Made by a program: the position numbers and the translations under genes
Notes under the pieces: model-generated
Database searches by the model: none
Told to the model about the DNA's origin: nothing
Seen by the model: only the letters and a program-made list of their open reading frames with translations
Shown here: in pieces, positions 45,398 to 53,582 of the stretch
How positions within the stretch are numbered: the stretch's first letter is position 1
Layout of the letters: the number at the start of each line of letters is the position of its first letter
DNA from: Bacilli bacterium
GTDB taxonomy: Bacteria; Bacillota_I; Bacilli_A; RF39; UBA660
Reading direction: 5' to 3'
Assembly: GCA_017435255.1 (NCBI GenBank)
Contig: JAFSFI010000007.1
Span: 1-64,000 of the forward strand
DNA: 64,000 nt

Positions 45398-45928
45398 ATG
45401 AAAATATTAAAAAATGTTGCTGTAGGATTTTTGATAATTACTATTGCAGTAGTGATAACTTTTGTAATGAGATTGTATTTTTTCAAATTTGATAAAAAAT
45501 TAACAAAAGAGCAAAAAACAGTTATAGAAGAATATCTTAATAATCTTGATAGTAGTGGTTTAGCTGAAAGTATGACATTTATGTCTACTCATTATTTTGG
45601 GAATAGATATAATAATGATAAATTAGAAGTGTATGTATGGGTAATGTTTTCTGAATATGATACTAGTAATGGTTCTTTTAAAGAATATTCTGGATATAGT
45701 ATACCTCATGTAGTCACAGTTAATACTAAAGATGGTAAATTTGAAATAACTGGTAGCACCATTCCAAAGGATGGCAGTTACTACAGCAAAAGTATAAAAT
45801 CCATGTTTCCATTAACTATAAGAATACAAGTATCAAATTTTTATAATACAAAGGAATATAAAAATTTATTAAAAGAGCATGATAAATTAATAAAAGTATA
45901 TGAAAATTACACTAAGGAGAGTGAATAA
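45398..45928 (+). CDS. Membrane-anchored protein of unknown function
   Basis: A 176-residue protein with one N-terminal membrane helix (about 6-28) and an extracellular domain of about 145 residues. No motif is recognised. It sits between rpsU and yqeY, where Bacillus has no gene, so it is a lineage-specific insertion. The ATG at 45398 with AGGAGT seven bases upstream is preferred over the in-frame TTG at 45380. The yqeY ATG is one base after its stop codon, so the two are probably coupled. Confidence 0.65.
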   Translation: MKILKNVAVGFLIITIAVVITFVMRLYFFKFDKKLTKEQKTVIEEYLNNLDSSGLAESMTFMSTHYFGNRYNNDKLEVYVWVMFSEYDTSNGSFKEYSGYSIPHVVTVNTKDGKFEITGSTIPKDGSYYSKSIKSMFPLTIRIQVSNFYNTKEYKNLLKEHDKLIKVYENYTKESE

Positions 45929-45929
45929 T

Positions 45930-46373
45930 ATGTTAGAAAAATTTAATAAGGATATTATTGCAGCAATGAAAGAAAAAGAACAACTAAAACTTACTGTTTT
46001 AAGAATGGTAAAAGGTGCAATGCAATTAGAGTCAATTAACAATAAAAAAGAAGTTAATGATGAATTATTAATCGATTGTGTATCAAAACAAATTAAACTA
46101 AGAAATGATTCAATTAATGAATTCGAAAAAGCTAATAGGGGTGATTTGGTAGATAAAAACAAAGAAGAAATAGAAATTTTAAAGCAATATCTTCCAGAAC
46201 AAATGTCTAGTGACGAAATAGATAAAGTCTTAGACGAAGTGTTTGCCTTTGTTAGTCCAACTTCAAATAAAGATATGGGTCTAGTTATGAAAGAAGTTAC
46301 TCCTAAAGTAAAAGGTAGAGCTGATATGAAGTTAGTTAGTGAAAAAATAAAAGAAAGACTAAGTACTTTATAA
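45930..46373 (+). CDS. yqeY: YqeY (GatB/YqeY domain protein)
   Basis: A 147-residue protein with the YqeY signature: LEKFNKDIIAAMKEKEQLKLTVLRM, the central helices (ELLIDCVSKQIKLRNDSI, KNKEEIEILKQYLPEQMS) and the MGLVMKEVTPKVKGRADMKLVSEKI helical domain shared with the tail of GatB. The family is predicted to bind tRNA, perhaps in charging. The ATG at 45930 follows AAGGAGAGTG; the in-frame ATG at 45900 would overlap the previous gene. Its place after rpsU matches Bacillus. Confidence 0.94.
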   Translation: MLEKFNKDIIAAMKEKEQLKLTVLRMVKGAMQLESINNKKEVNDELLIDCVSKQIKLRNDSINEFEKANRGDLVDKNKEEIEILKQYLPEQMSSDEIDKVLDEVFAFVSPTSNKDMGLVMKEVTPKVKGRADMKLVSEKIKERLSTL

Positions 46374-46379
46374 GATATG

Positions 46380-46404
46380 ACGATCATTACATGATCGTTT
46401 TTTT
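46380..46404 (+). terminator. Terminator after yqeY
   Basis: 8-bp stem ACGATCAT/ATGATCGT with a TAC loop and T tract. Confidence 0.85.
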
Positions 46405-46427
46405 CATATTATTTTATAGGTGATAAA

Positions 46428-46661
46428 ATGTTTGATAATATTAAAAAATATCTAAATGATGATGAGTGGAGAATACATATATATGATCAAAAAATCAATA
46501 TTGTTAATTATATAGACATAATTACTTTGGAAGATAATAGAATTTCAATTAAATATCAAAATGGTATTATTGTAATAAAAGGAAAAAAATTATCCGTGAA
46601 TAAAATGCTTGATAATGAAATATTAATAACGGGTATTATTGATAGTGTTGAATTTGAATAA
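46428..46661 (+). CDS. yqfC: YqfC, sporulation protein of the YabP/YqfC family
   Basis: A 77-residue beta-rich protein: EWRIHIYDQKINIVNYIDII, then ISIKYQNGIIVIKGKKLSV and LLI/ILITGIIDSVEF. This is the YabP/YqfC pattern with the G.L..I..........L.V.G..L.V.....EL...G.I..I..E layout. Members are made in the mother cell in Bacillus and are thought to act in spore coat or cortex assembly. AGGTGATAAA precedes the ATG. It is followed by yqfD, the same order as in Bacillus. Conservation supports the call; the protein is short. Confidence 0.85.
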   Translation: MFDNIKKYLNDDEWRIHIYDQKINIVNYIDIITLEDNRISIKYQNGIIVIKGKKLSVNKMLDNEILITGIIDSVEFE

Positions 46662-46744
46662 AAACTAAAAAGATAAATTTTAAATATTATTTCAATTGCT
46701 TTCATAAACTTATATAGATTAAAACATAGGATTGGAGTGATCAT

Positions 46745-47914
46745 GTGTTTAACAGCATCTATGAAGTTAAAATTGAAGGAAAAGATATTAAAAGGTTTAT
46801 TAAGTCTTTGTATAGAAGGAAAATAGAAATAATAAATATATTGTATGGTGAAGATAACGTTCTATTAAAACTGGATAAGGATAATTATCAAAGACTATTA
46901 GAAATAAAAACTATATATGAGGTAAAATTAACAGAACTATATGGTTTTGTTAAGTGTAAATGGTTATTCGATAAATATAAAATTTTTCTACTGTCAGTCT
47001 GTTTTGGTTTTTTATTGCTATTTTTATTAAGCAATATTATTTTTAGCGTGGAAGTGATACATAGAAAAGGAGAAATAAGGAAGCTTATCTACAAAGAACT
47101 AGAAAGGTATCACATAGAAAAGTATAATTTAAGAGTTTCTTTTTCAAAACAAGAAGAAATAGTTAAAAATATTTTAGATAATAATAAAGATAAAATAGAG
47201 TGGCTAGAAATAGAACGAGTGGGGGTAAAATACATAGTAAGAGTAGAAGAAAGAATAATTAATAATATACCTGAAGAATCTCAAAAACGTCATGTAGTAG
47301 CTAGTAAAGATGGAATTATTATGCATATTGATGCTTCAAAAGGAGAGATAGTAAAAAGAATAAATGACTATGTTAAAAAAGGAGATATTATTATTAGTGG
47401 TAACATCACTAAAAGCGAAGAAATAAAAAACTCTATTGCTGCAGAAGGAAATGTTTATGCAGAAGTATGGTATGAAGTAGATGTAGAAATGCCTCTTGCA
47501 TATAGAGAAGAATATAAAACAGGAAAAACCAAAAACACATTAACTTTAAGTTTCCTTAATAAGAGTTTTTCTTTGTTTGATTTAAAACCTTATAAAAACA
47601 AAAAAATAGTAGAAAATATTATATTTAAAAATAATATCTTACCTATTAAGCTATCTTATAATAAAGAAGAAGAACTAAAGGTAATAGATGAAGTATATAC
47701 TCGTGATGAGGCGATAGAAAAAGCTATAGAACTAGCTAGAAAAAAACTTTCGGTTAAATTAGACGATGGTGAAAAAATATTATATGAAAAGAAATTGAAA
47801 ACTAAGGAAAATAATAGTACAATATTAGTGACAGTATTTTTTAAAGTATATGAAAATATTACTTCTTATCAAGATATAATTGATGATGTAGAAGAAAATA
47901 ATATAGCGAGGTGA
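46745..47914 (+). CDS. yqfD: YqfD, sporulation membrane protein
   Basis: A 389-residue single-pass membrane protein (helix about 78-100: FLLSVCFGFLLLFLLSNIIF). The N-terminal cytoplasmic part (KIEGKDIKRFIKSLYRRKIEIIN), IEVIH/IRKLIYKELERYHI, the WLEIERVGVKYIVRVEER motif and VVASKDGIIMHIDASKGEIVKRINDYVKKGDIIISG follow the YqfD layout. It is a sporulation protein of unknown detailed role. The start is GTG at 46745 with TTGGAG eight bases upstream; the overlapping ATG at 46743 is out of frame. It ends in TGA, one of only three UGA stops here. Confidence 0.9.
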   Translation: MFNSIYEVKIEGKDIKRFIKSLYRRKIEIINILYGEDNVLLKLDKDNYQRLLEIKTIYEVKLTELYGFVKCKWLFDKYKIFLLSVCFGFLLLFLLSNIIFSVEVIHRKGEIRKLIYKELERYHIEKYNLRVSFSKQEEIVKNILDNNKDKIEWLEIERVGVKYIVRVEERIINNIPEESQKRHVVASKDGIIMHIDASKGEIVKRINDYVKKGDIIISGNITKSEEIKNSIAAEGNVYAEVWYEVDVEMPLAYREEYKTGKTKNTLTLSFLNKSFSLFDLKPYKNKKIVENIIFKNNILPIKLSYNKEEELKVIDEVYTRDEAIEKAIELARKKLSVKLDDGEKILYEKKLKTKENNSTILVTVFFKVYENITSYQDIIDDVEENNIAR

Positions 47915-47918
47915 TTAT

Positions 47919-48545
47919 ATGTTTTGTTGTGATATATTAACTTCATTAGATAACACTTTGGGAGATGTATTACAAATGACATGGCCGATGCTTTTTATTT
48001 CTATGGTTTTAATAGCGTCAGTTAGGATTGCATATTTATATAATAAAAAAGAAGAATTAATATTACACAAAGAAATTATTCTTCTTACTTTTGTGTTGTA
48101 TATATTATGTTTATTCCAAGTTGTAACATCACAAGATATAAATACTGTAACAGGAAATAATTATGTACCTTTTAGAGAAATTTTTAGATATGATTTTGGT
48201 GGTAGATTATTTGTTAAAAATATTATAGGAAATGTTATAATGTTCGTACCATATGGATTTTTTGCTACACTTTATGCTGATTTAAAAAAAGGAAGAAGCG
48301 CCTTTTTATTAGTCCTTTTAGCTTCATTATCTATAGAGTGTACACAACTTATGATAGGTAGAATATTCGACGTAGATGATATTTTGTTAAATGTTTTAGG
48401 TGGTATGATTGGATTTTACTTCTATAGGAGTATGGACAAGTTCGCCTCAACTCTTCCGAGGCTCTTTAAAAGTAAAATATTTTTAGATATTATATCGGTT
48501 ATTATATTTGTTGTCATGATTTTATATATTATTTGGAGGTTGTAA
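47919..48545 (+). CDS. VanZ-like membrane protein in the phoH position
   Basis: A 208-residue polytopic membrane protein (about five helices). NYVPFREIFRYDFG, VKNIIGNVIMFVPYGFFATL and the final ECTQLMIG..FDVDDILLNVLGGMIGFY match the VanZ family, named for teicoplanin resistance but with unknown mechanism. It lies between yqfD and ybeY, where Bacillus has phoH, so a gene replacement has taken place in this lineage. GAGGTGATTAT precedes the ATG and the stop overlaps the ybeY ATG by one base. Confidence 0.86.
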   Translation: MFCCDILTSLDNTLGDVLQMTWPMLFISMVLIASVRIAYLYNKKEELILHKEIILLTFVLYILCLFQVVTSQDINTVTGNNYVPFREIFRYDFGGRLFVKNIIGNVIMFVPYGFFATLYADLKKGRSAFLLVLLASLSIECTQLMIGRIFDVDDILLNVLGGMIGFYFYRSMDKFASTLPRLFKSKIFLDIISVIIFVVMILYIIWRL

Positions 48546-48991
48546 TGAATATAGGAGTTTTTAACGAAACAGACGAAGATTTAGAAAAAGAATTAAATGA
48601 ATTGAAAGAACTATTAACTAACATTTGTAAAGATGAATCCCTTGGTGAAGGTGAGTTTAATATTATTATTGTAGATAATAATAAAATACAAGAATTAAAT
48701 AAAGAATATAGAAATATTGATAAGGTTACAGATGTTATAAGCTTTGCTTTAGAAGACGATGAAACATACAAATTAGATGATTATCGCATGTTAGGTGATA
48801 TTTATATTTGTATAGAAAAAGTGCATAGCCAAAAAGAAGAATATGGGCACTCATTTAAGAGGGAATTATCGTTTTTAGCTGTTCATGGATTATTACATCT
48901 ACTTGGGTATGATCACATGGAAGAGGATGATGAAAGAATAATGTTTAGTAAACAAGAGGAGGTATTAACAAGATATGGAATCGAAAGGTAA
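48545..48991 (+). CDS. ybeY: YbeY, endoribonuclease
   Basis: Zinc-dependent single-strand RNase for 16S 3' maturation and 70S quality control. The 148-residue protein carries the signature LAVHGLLHLLGYDHMEEDDE, with the three zinc His in HGLLHLLGYDH, and the RNIDKVTDVISFAL segment. The ATG at 48545 with TTTGGAGG upstream is preferred over the TTG at 48533. It overlaps the preceding stop codon by one base and dgkA by 17 bases. Confidence 0.96.
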   Translation: MNIGVFNETDEDLEKELNELKELLTNICKDESLGEGEFNIIIVDNNKIQELNKEYRNIDKVTDVISFALEDDETYKLDDYRMLGDIYICIEKVHSQKEEYGHSFKRELSFLAVHGLLHLLGYDHMEEDDERIMFSKQEEVLTRYGIER

Positions 48992-49367
48992 AAAGTTTAT
49001 AGTAAATAAAAACAAGACTATTTTAGATAGTTTTAAAAATGCATTAAATGGAATAAAAAGCGCTTATGCTACAGAATACCATATGGTTATTCATTGTTAT
49101 TTCGCTGTAGCAGTTATAGTCTGTGCTGCTTTGTTTCAAATTAGTTATGTAGAATGGTTAATTTGTTTTTGTTTAATAGGTGCAGTAATTGCGTTAGAGT
49201 TAGTTAATACTGCTATAGAATCAGTAGTTAACATGATTACAACCGAATATAACTTTCATGCAAAAGTAGCAAAGGACACGGCATCAGGAGCTGTACTTGT
49301 AATGTCTATAATATCAGCAGTAGTGGGATTAATTATTTTCGTTCCTAAATTCTTTGAATTGTTTTAG
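48975..49367 (+). CDS. dgkA: DgkA, undecaprenol/diacylglycerol kinase
   Basis: Small trimeric membrane kinase, in Gram-positives acting on undecaprenol to feed the carrier lipid pool. The 130 residues have three membrane helices and the signature ALNGIKSAYATEYHM..H, FLIGAVIALELVNTAIESVVNMI (catalytic Glu) and AKDTASGAVL. It begins inside the end of ybeY; the AGGAGG at 48956-48961 is a little far from the ATG. Same position as in Bacillus, except that cdd is missing between it and era. Confidence 0.95.
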   Translation: MESKGKKFIVNKNKTILDSFKNALNGIKSAYATEYHMVIHCYFAVAVIVCAALFQISYVEWLICFCLIGAVIALELVNTAIESVVNMITTEYNFHAKVAKDTASGAVLVMSIISAVVGLIIFVPKFFELF

Positions 49368-49382
49368 AAAAAGGTGGATGTA

Positions 49383-50267
49383 ATGAAAAGTGGATTTGTA
49401 AGTTTAGTAGGAAGACCTAACGTAGGTAAGAGTACTTTATTAAATAGTATATTAGAAAGAAAAATTGCAATAACATCTAATGTTTCAGGAACGACTAGAA
49501 ATATAATTCAGGGAATATATAACGACGATGATTCTCAGATCGTTTTTATAGATACACCTGGTATTCATAAACCTCAAAATAAACTAGGTACAATTATGAA
49601 CAAAAAAGCCTATACAATGGCAGATGATGTAGATATAGTATTATTTTTAATAGATGTAGAAAAAGGATATGGAAAAGGAGATTCTTTTATACTTGAAAGA
49701 TTAAAAGAGTTAAATAAACCAATTATTCTATTAATGAATAAAGTGGACAAAGTAAAAAAAGATAAACTATTAGAGTTAATAAGTGAATATAGTAAGTTGT
49801 ATGATTTTGCTGAAATAGTACCTATCTCAGCATTAAAAGGAATTAATGTTGAGGATTTAATAAACACTATCAAAAAGTATTTAAATGATAATACAGAATA
49901 TTATTCTCGTGATGAAGTAACTAATGTTAGTAGAAATTTTATGTTAGGTGAACTTGTTAGAGAAAAGGTATTACATTTAACAAAAGAAGAAGTACCACAT
50001 TCTGTAACCTGTTTAGTGGAACACTTCGAGGAAGATGAGATTTCTGCTCATGTAATGGTTACTATAATTGTAGATAGGGATAATTTAAAGAAAATTATTA
50101 TTGGTAAAAATGGTTCTATGTTAAAGGAAATTGGTACTAAGGCGAGAAGAGATATGGAAGAATTATTAGGTAAAAAGGTTTTCTTAGAAACATATGTTAA
50201 AGCAATAGAAAATTGGAAGGACAGAGAGAAGTATTTAACAGAATTTGGGTTAAATGAATTAGAATAA
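49383..50267 (+). CDS. era: Era GTPase
   Basis: GTPase that binds the 16S 3' end in 30S maturation. The 294 residues hold G1 GRPNVGKST, switch ISSNVSGTTRN-like TSNVSGTTRN, G3 DTPGIHKP, G4 NKVD, and the C-terminal KH domain (KIIIGKNGSMLKEIG). The ATG at 49383 follows AAAGGTGGATGTA; an earlier in-frame ATG is at 49374. It lies in the dgkA-era-yqzL-recO order of Bacilli. Confidence 0.97.
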   Translation: MKSGFVSLVGRPNVGKSTLLNSILERKIAITSNVSGTTRNIIQGIYNDDDSQIVFIDTPGIHKPQNKLGTIMNKKAYTMADDVDIVLFLIDVEKGYGKGDSFILERLKELNKPIILLMNKVDKVKKDKLLELISEYSKLYDFAEIVPISALKGINVEDLINTIKKYLNDNTEYYSRDEVTNVSRNFMLGELVREKVLHLTKEEVPHSVTCLVEHFEEDEISAHVMVTIIVDRDNLKKIIIGKNGSMLKEIGTKARRDMEELLGKKVFLETYVKAIENWKDREKYLTEFGLNELE

Positions 50268-50312
50268 GTATAAAACTTATTTATTGATATCACTATATAA
50301 TAGGTGATATCA

Positions 50313-50432
50313 ATGGATAAAATATTGTGGGATTTATTTAAATCTACTGGAGACATAAAATACTATTTGTTACTTCAAAAATTAGGGGTGGACAAAAATG
50401 GAGATTCAAAAGATAAAGGGAATAGTAATTAG
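50313..50432 (+). CDS. yqzL: YqzL-like small protein
   Basis: A 39-residue gene between era and recO with TAGGTGATATCA before its ATG. LWDLFKSTGDIKYYLLLQKL matches the YqzL family pattern (W..F..TG.ID.YLL.KEL) known from the same position in Bacillus. It overlaps the start of recO by 35 bases, so the recO ribosome site lies inside it. Function unknown in the family. Confidence 0.8.
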   Translation: MDKILWDLFKSTGDIKYYLLLQKLGVDKNGDSKDKGNSN

Positions 50433-51138
50433 TGAAACCAATTATAGTGAATCTAGTAAAATTTTAAATGTTTTGACTAAAGACTTAGGTATTATTGGGG
50501 TAATATCTAAAGGCTGTAGGAAGTTAAAAAGCAATCTTAGAAGTGTAAGTACTAAACTTACATATGGAATGTTTAATATTTATTATAAAAAAGATGGATT
50601 ATCTACTTTAATAAGTGTAGATATAGAGAATAGTTTTAATAATATAAAAACAGATATTACAAAAATTAGCTATGCTAGTTTTTTGTTGGAATTAACAGAA
50701 CAAGTATATAAACAAAACGATCATAATGATATTTTTGAATTATTTATAAGTGCCTTATTAAAAATTAATGAGGGATTTGATCCAATAATAATTACTAATA
50801 TATTAGAATTAAAATATTTAGATTATTTAGGTATTAGATTAATGCTGGATGGTTGTAGCATTTGTGGTAATAGTGATGATATAGTAACCATTAGTGCTAA
50901 GCATGGTGGCTATTTGTGTAAGGATTGCCTAAAAGATGATAGAGTTTTTAGCCAAAGAACAATAAAATTAATGAGAATGTTTTATTATGTTGACATAAGT
51001 AAAATAACTAAATTAGATCTGCATTATGATACAATCAAAGAAATAGATACTTTTCTAGATGAGTATTATGATGAATACACAGGACTTTACCTAAAAAGTA
51101 AACAGTTTTTAAAAAATATAAGTAAAATAACTAGTTAA
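50398..51138 (+). CDS. recO: RecO, recombination mediator
   Basis: Loads RecA on SSB-coated DNA with RecR. The 246 residues begin with an OB fold (IKGIVISETNYSESSKILNVLTKDLG) and the SKGCRKLKSNLRS segment, and hold a zinc knuckle in the C-domain (CSICGNSDDIV ... GGYLCKDC). AGGGGTGGA stands just before the ATG at 50398. Terminates at a strong hairpin. Confidence 0.94.
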   Translation: MEIQKIKGIVISETNYSESSKILNVLTKDLGIIGVISKGCRKLKSNLRSVSTKLTYGMFNIYYKKDGLSTLISVDIENSFNNIKTDITKISYASFLLELTEQVYKQNDHNDIFELFISALLKINEGFDPIIITNILELKYLDYLGIRLMLDGCSICGNSDDIVTISAKHGGYLCKDCLKDDRVFSQRTIKLMRMFYYVDISKITKLDLHYDTIKEIDTFLDEYYDEYTGLYLKSKQFLKNISKITS

Positions 51139-51148
51139 TATATAACAA

Positions 51149-51181
51149 GTAAAAAAACACCTAAGGCAAGTGTTTTTTTAC
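51149..51181 (+). terminator. Terminator after recO
   Basis: Perfect 12-bp stem GTAAAAAAACAC/GTGTTTTTTTAC with a nine-base loop; the T tract lies inside the right arm. Confidence 0.88.
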
Positions 51182-51246
51182 ATTTGATGTGCATTTAGAG
51201 TTAGATTTATAATTATCAATATGATATAATAAAAAAAGGTGATATT

Positions 51247-53046
51247 ATGGATCAACAATATATTAGAAACTTTAGTATTATAGCACATATTGATCATGGT
51301 AAAAGTACTTTGGCTGATCGTATTTTAGAAGTTACTAATGCGGTATCTAAAAGGGAAGCTAAAGCACAATTATTAGATAGTATGGATTTAGAAAGAGAAC
51401 GTGGTATTACAATTAAGTTGAATACTGCTAGTCTAAATTATAAATATAACGATAAAGACTATTACTTAAATTTGATAGATACTCCGGGGCATGTAGACTT
51501 TACTTATGAAGTGTCTCGTAGTCTTGCGGCGTGTGAAGGTGCTATATTAGTGGTTGACGCTGCCCAAGGTATTGAAGCTCAAACTCTAGCCAATCTATAT
51601 CTTGCTATGGAAAATGATTTAGTTATAATTCCAGTAATTAATAAGATAGATTTACCTAATGCAGATATACCAAAAGTGAAAAAAGAACTTATGGATTTAA
51701 TTGGGTTTGACGAAGAAGAGATAATACTTACAAGCGCTAAAACCGGAGAAGGAATTAAAGAATTAGTTGATGCAATAGTAGAAAGAATTCCAGCTCCTAA
51801 AGGTGATGAAAAATCTTCTTTACAAGCCTTAATCTTTGACAGTGTGTTTGATCCATATAGAGGAATTGTGGTTTCTACTCGTATAGTAAACGGGAAAATT
51901 AAAGTGGGGGATACCATTAAAATGATGGAGACTAATGCAACTTATGAAGTAGTTGATCTAACTATAAATACTCCTAAAGAAGTAAAAAAGAAAGAGTTAA
52001 GTGCTGGAGAAGTTGGTTTTGTTTGCGCTAGCATTAAAAGTATAACAGATGTAAAAGTAGGAGACACCATTACTCTTGCAAATAATACTGCAAAAGAAAA
52101 ACTACCAGGATATAAGCCAATGAAATCTATGGTTTTTTGTGGAATTTATCCAATTGAATCTTCTCGTTTTGAAGATTTAAGAGAAGCGTTAAATAAACTT
52201 AAATTAAATGATGCTTCATTAATTTTTGAACCAGAAACATCAAGTGCATTAGGGTTTGGATTTAGATGTGGTTTCTTAGGGCTTTTACATATGGAAATAA
52301 TAAAAGAACGTGTTACCCGTGAATTTAATATAGATCTAATTACTACTGCACCTTCGGTAGTATATGAAGTAGAACTAACAAACAAAGAAATAATCATGGT
52401 AGATGCACCTAATAAACTACCTGATAAAGTAAAAATATCAGAAATTAAAGAACCATATATAAGAACTAATATATTTACACCTAGTGATTATATTGGACCA
52501 ATTATGGAATTGTGCCAAGAAAAAAGAGGAATATATATAAGTATGGATTATATTGATCCTACAAGGGTTAACATTCATTATGAGTTACCTTTATCGGAAA
52601 TTGTGTATGACTTTTTTGATAAATTAAAATCTTATACAAAAGGATATGCATCATTTGATTATGAAATAATTGGTTATAAACCAAGCAATTTAGTAAAGAT
52701 GGATATTCTATTAAATGGCGAAGTAATTGATGCATTGTCTGTAATAGTTCATAAAGATTTTGCATATCCAAGGGGACGTGCAGTAGTAGAAAAACTAAAA
52801 GAAGTTATTCCACGTCAAATGTTTGAAGTTCCAATTCAAGCTTCCCTTGGTAATCATGTTATAGCAAGAAGCACAGTTAAAGCATTAAGAAAAGATGTTT
52901 TAGCAAAATGTTATGGTGGAGATATCACTAGAAAAAGAAAACTTCTAGAAAAACAAAAAGAAGGTAAAAAGAAAATGAAACAGATAGGAAGTGTAGAACT
53001 TCCTCAAGAAGCTTTTATGAGTGTATTAAGTATGGATGGTGAATAA
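51247..53046 (+). CDS. lepA: LepA/EF-4, back-translocating GTPase
   Basis: Ribosome-associated GTPase. 599 residues with G1 [54 protein letters not shown], and the LepA-specific C-terminal domain ([36 protein letters not shown]). AAAAGGTGATATT precedes the ATG; a TGaTATAAT extended -10 at 51222-51230 is a likely promoter. Confidence 0.98.
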   Translation: MDQQYIRNFSIIAHIDHGKSTLADRILEVTNAVSKREAKAQLLDSMDLERERGITIKLNTASLNYKYNDKDYYLNLIDTPGHVDFTYEVSRSLAACEGAILVVDAAQGIEAQTLANLYLAMENDLVIIPVINKIDLPNADIPKVKKELMDLIGFDEEEIILTSAKTGEGIKELVDAIVERIPAPKGDEKSSLQALIFDSVFDPYRGIVVSTRIVNGKIKVGDTIKMMETNATYEVVDLTINTPKEVKKKELSAGEVGFVCASIKSITDVKVGDTITLANNTAKEKLPGYKPMKSMVFCGIYPIESSRFEDLREALNKLKLNDASLIFEPETSSALGFGFRCGFLGLLHMEIIKERVTREFNIDLITTAPSVVYEVELTNKEIIMVDAPNKLPDKVKISEIKEPYIRTNIFTPSDYIGPIMELCQEKRGIYISMDYIDPTRVNIHYELPLSEIVYDFFDKLKSYTKGYASFDYEIIGYKPSNLVKMDILLNGEVIDALSVIVHKDFAYPRGRAVVEKLKEVIPRQMFEVPIQASLGNHVIARSTVKALRKDVLAKCYGGDITRKRKLLEKQKEGKKKMKQIGSVELPQEAFMSVLSMDGE

Positions 53047-53047
53047 T

Positions 53048-53569
53048 ATGGCAAGTAATCAAGATATAATAAGAGAGGCTAGTTATTTTTTAGATAATGA
53101 TGTTACGGTTGAACAAGCTAGTAAAGATTTAGGAATTAGTAAAAGAACTTTGCAGTTACATTTAAAAAAATTAGAAAGTATTGCTCCAGATACATTTAGA
53201 TTGGTAGAAGATAAAAAGAAAGCTAATGAAAAACGTGGAAGAGTTGTTGGCGGTACTTTAGGAAAAAGAAAGCCTACGTGGAGTGGTGATGATGCCGTAG
53301 TTGCTGTCCAAAGTATGCTGGATAGACAGATGACATATCGTGAAGCAGAAGAAAAACTAGGTGTTCCAAGATCAACGTTATACGAAATGACACATAGCGA
53401 TGAAATTGATAGTGAATCTTCTTCGCTGCTTTATACATTATCGCAAGCTAATAAAAGAGGGTTATCTGTGCAAGAATATGAAAAAAGAAGTAGTGATATT
53501 CATATAGCTAGTGATATGGCTGCAAAGCAAGTAAATGAAGACGAAATGTATCGTAAAAAAGGAAAATAA
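53048..53569 (+). CDS. SpoIIID-like DNA-binding protein with two HTH motifs
   Basis: A 173-residue protein. The first part (DIIREASYFLDNDVTVEQASKD, LGISKRTLQLHLKKLESIAP, then RGRVVGGTLGKRK) follows the SpoIIID layout: HTH, then a basic turn with GG. A second HTH is plausible at 95-120 (MLDRQMTYREAEEKLGVPRSTLYEM). The tail is polar. It is one base after the lepA stop and 13 bases before hemW, so it is probably co-transcribed with both. It could be a sporulation regulator or another two-HTH DNA-binding protein; recognition is by pattern only. Confidence 0.55.
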   Translation: MASNQDIIREASYFLDNDVTVEQASKDLGISKRTLQLHLKKLESIAPDTFRLVEDKKKANEKRGRVVGGTLGKRKPTWSGDDAVVAVQSMLDRQMTYREAEEKLGVPRSTLYEMTHSDEIDSESSSLLYTLSQANKRGLSVQEYEKRSSDIHIASDMAAKQVNEDEMYRKKGK

Positions 53570-53582
53570 AAGGGGTGTGAAT

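Noticed and set aside
45887-46387. Minus-strand open frame of 166 codons over yqeY
   Set aside because: Shadow of yqeY; its translation is a low-complexity Ser/Leu/Phe string typical of antisense frames.
46743-46830. ATG at 46743 as the yqfD start
   Set aside because: Out of frame and closed after 28 codons; the GTG two bases later is in frame with the conserved protein.
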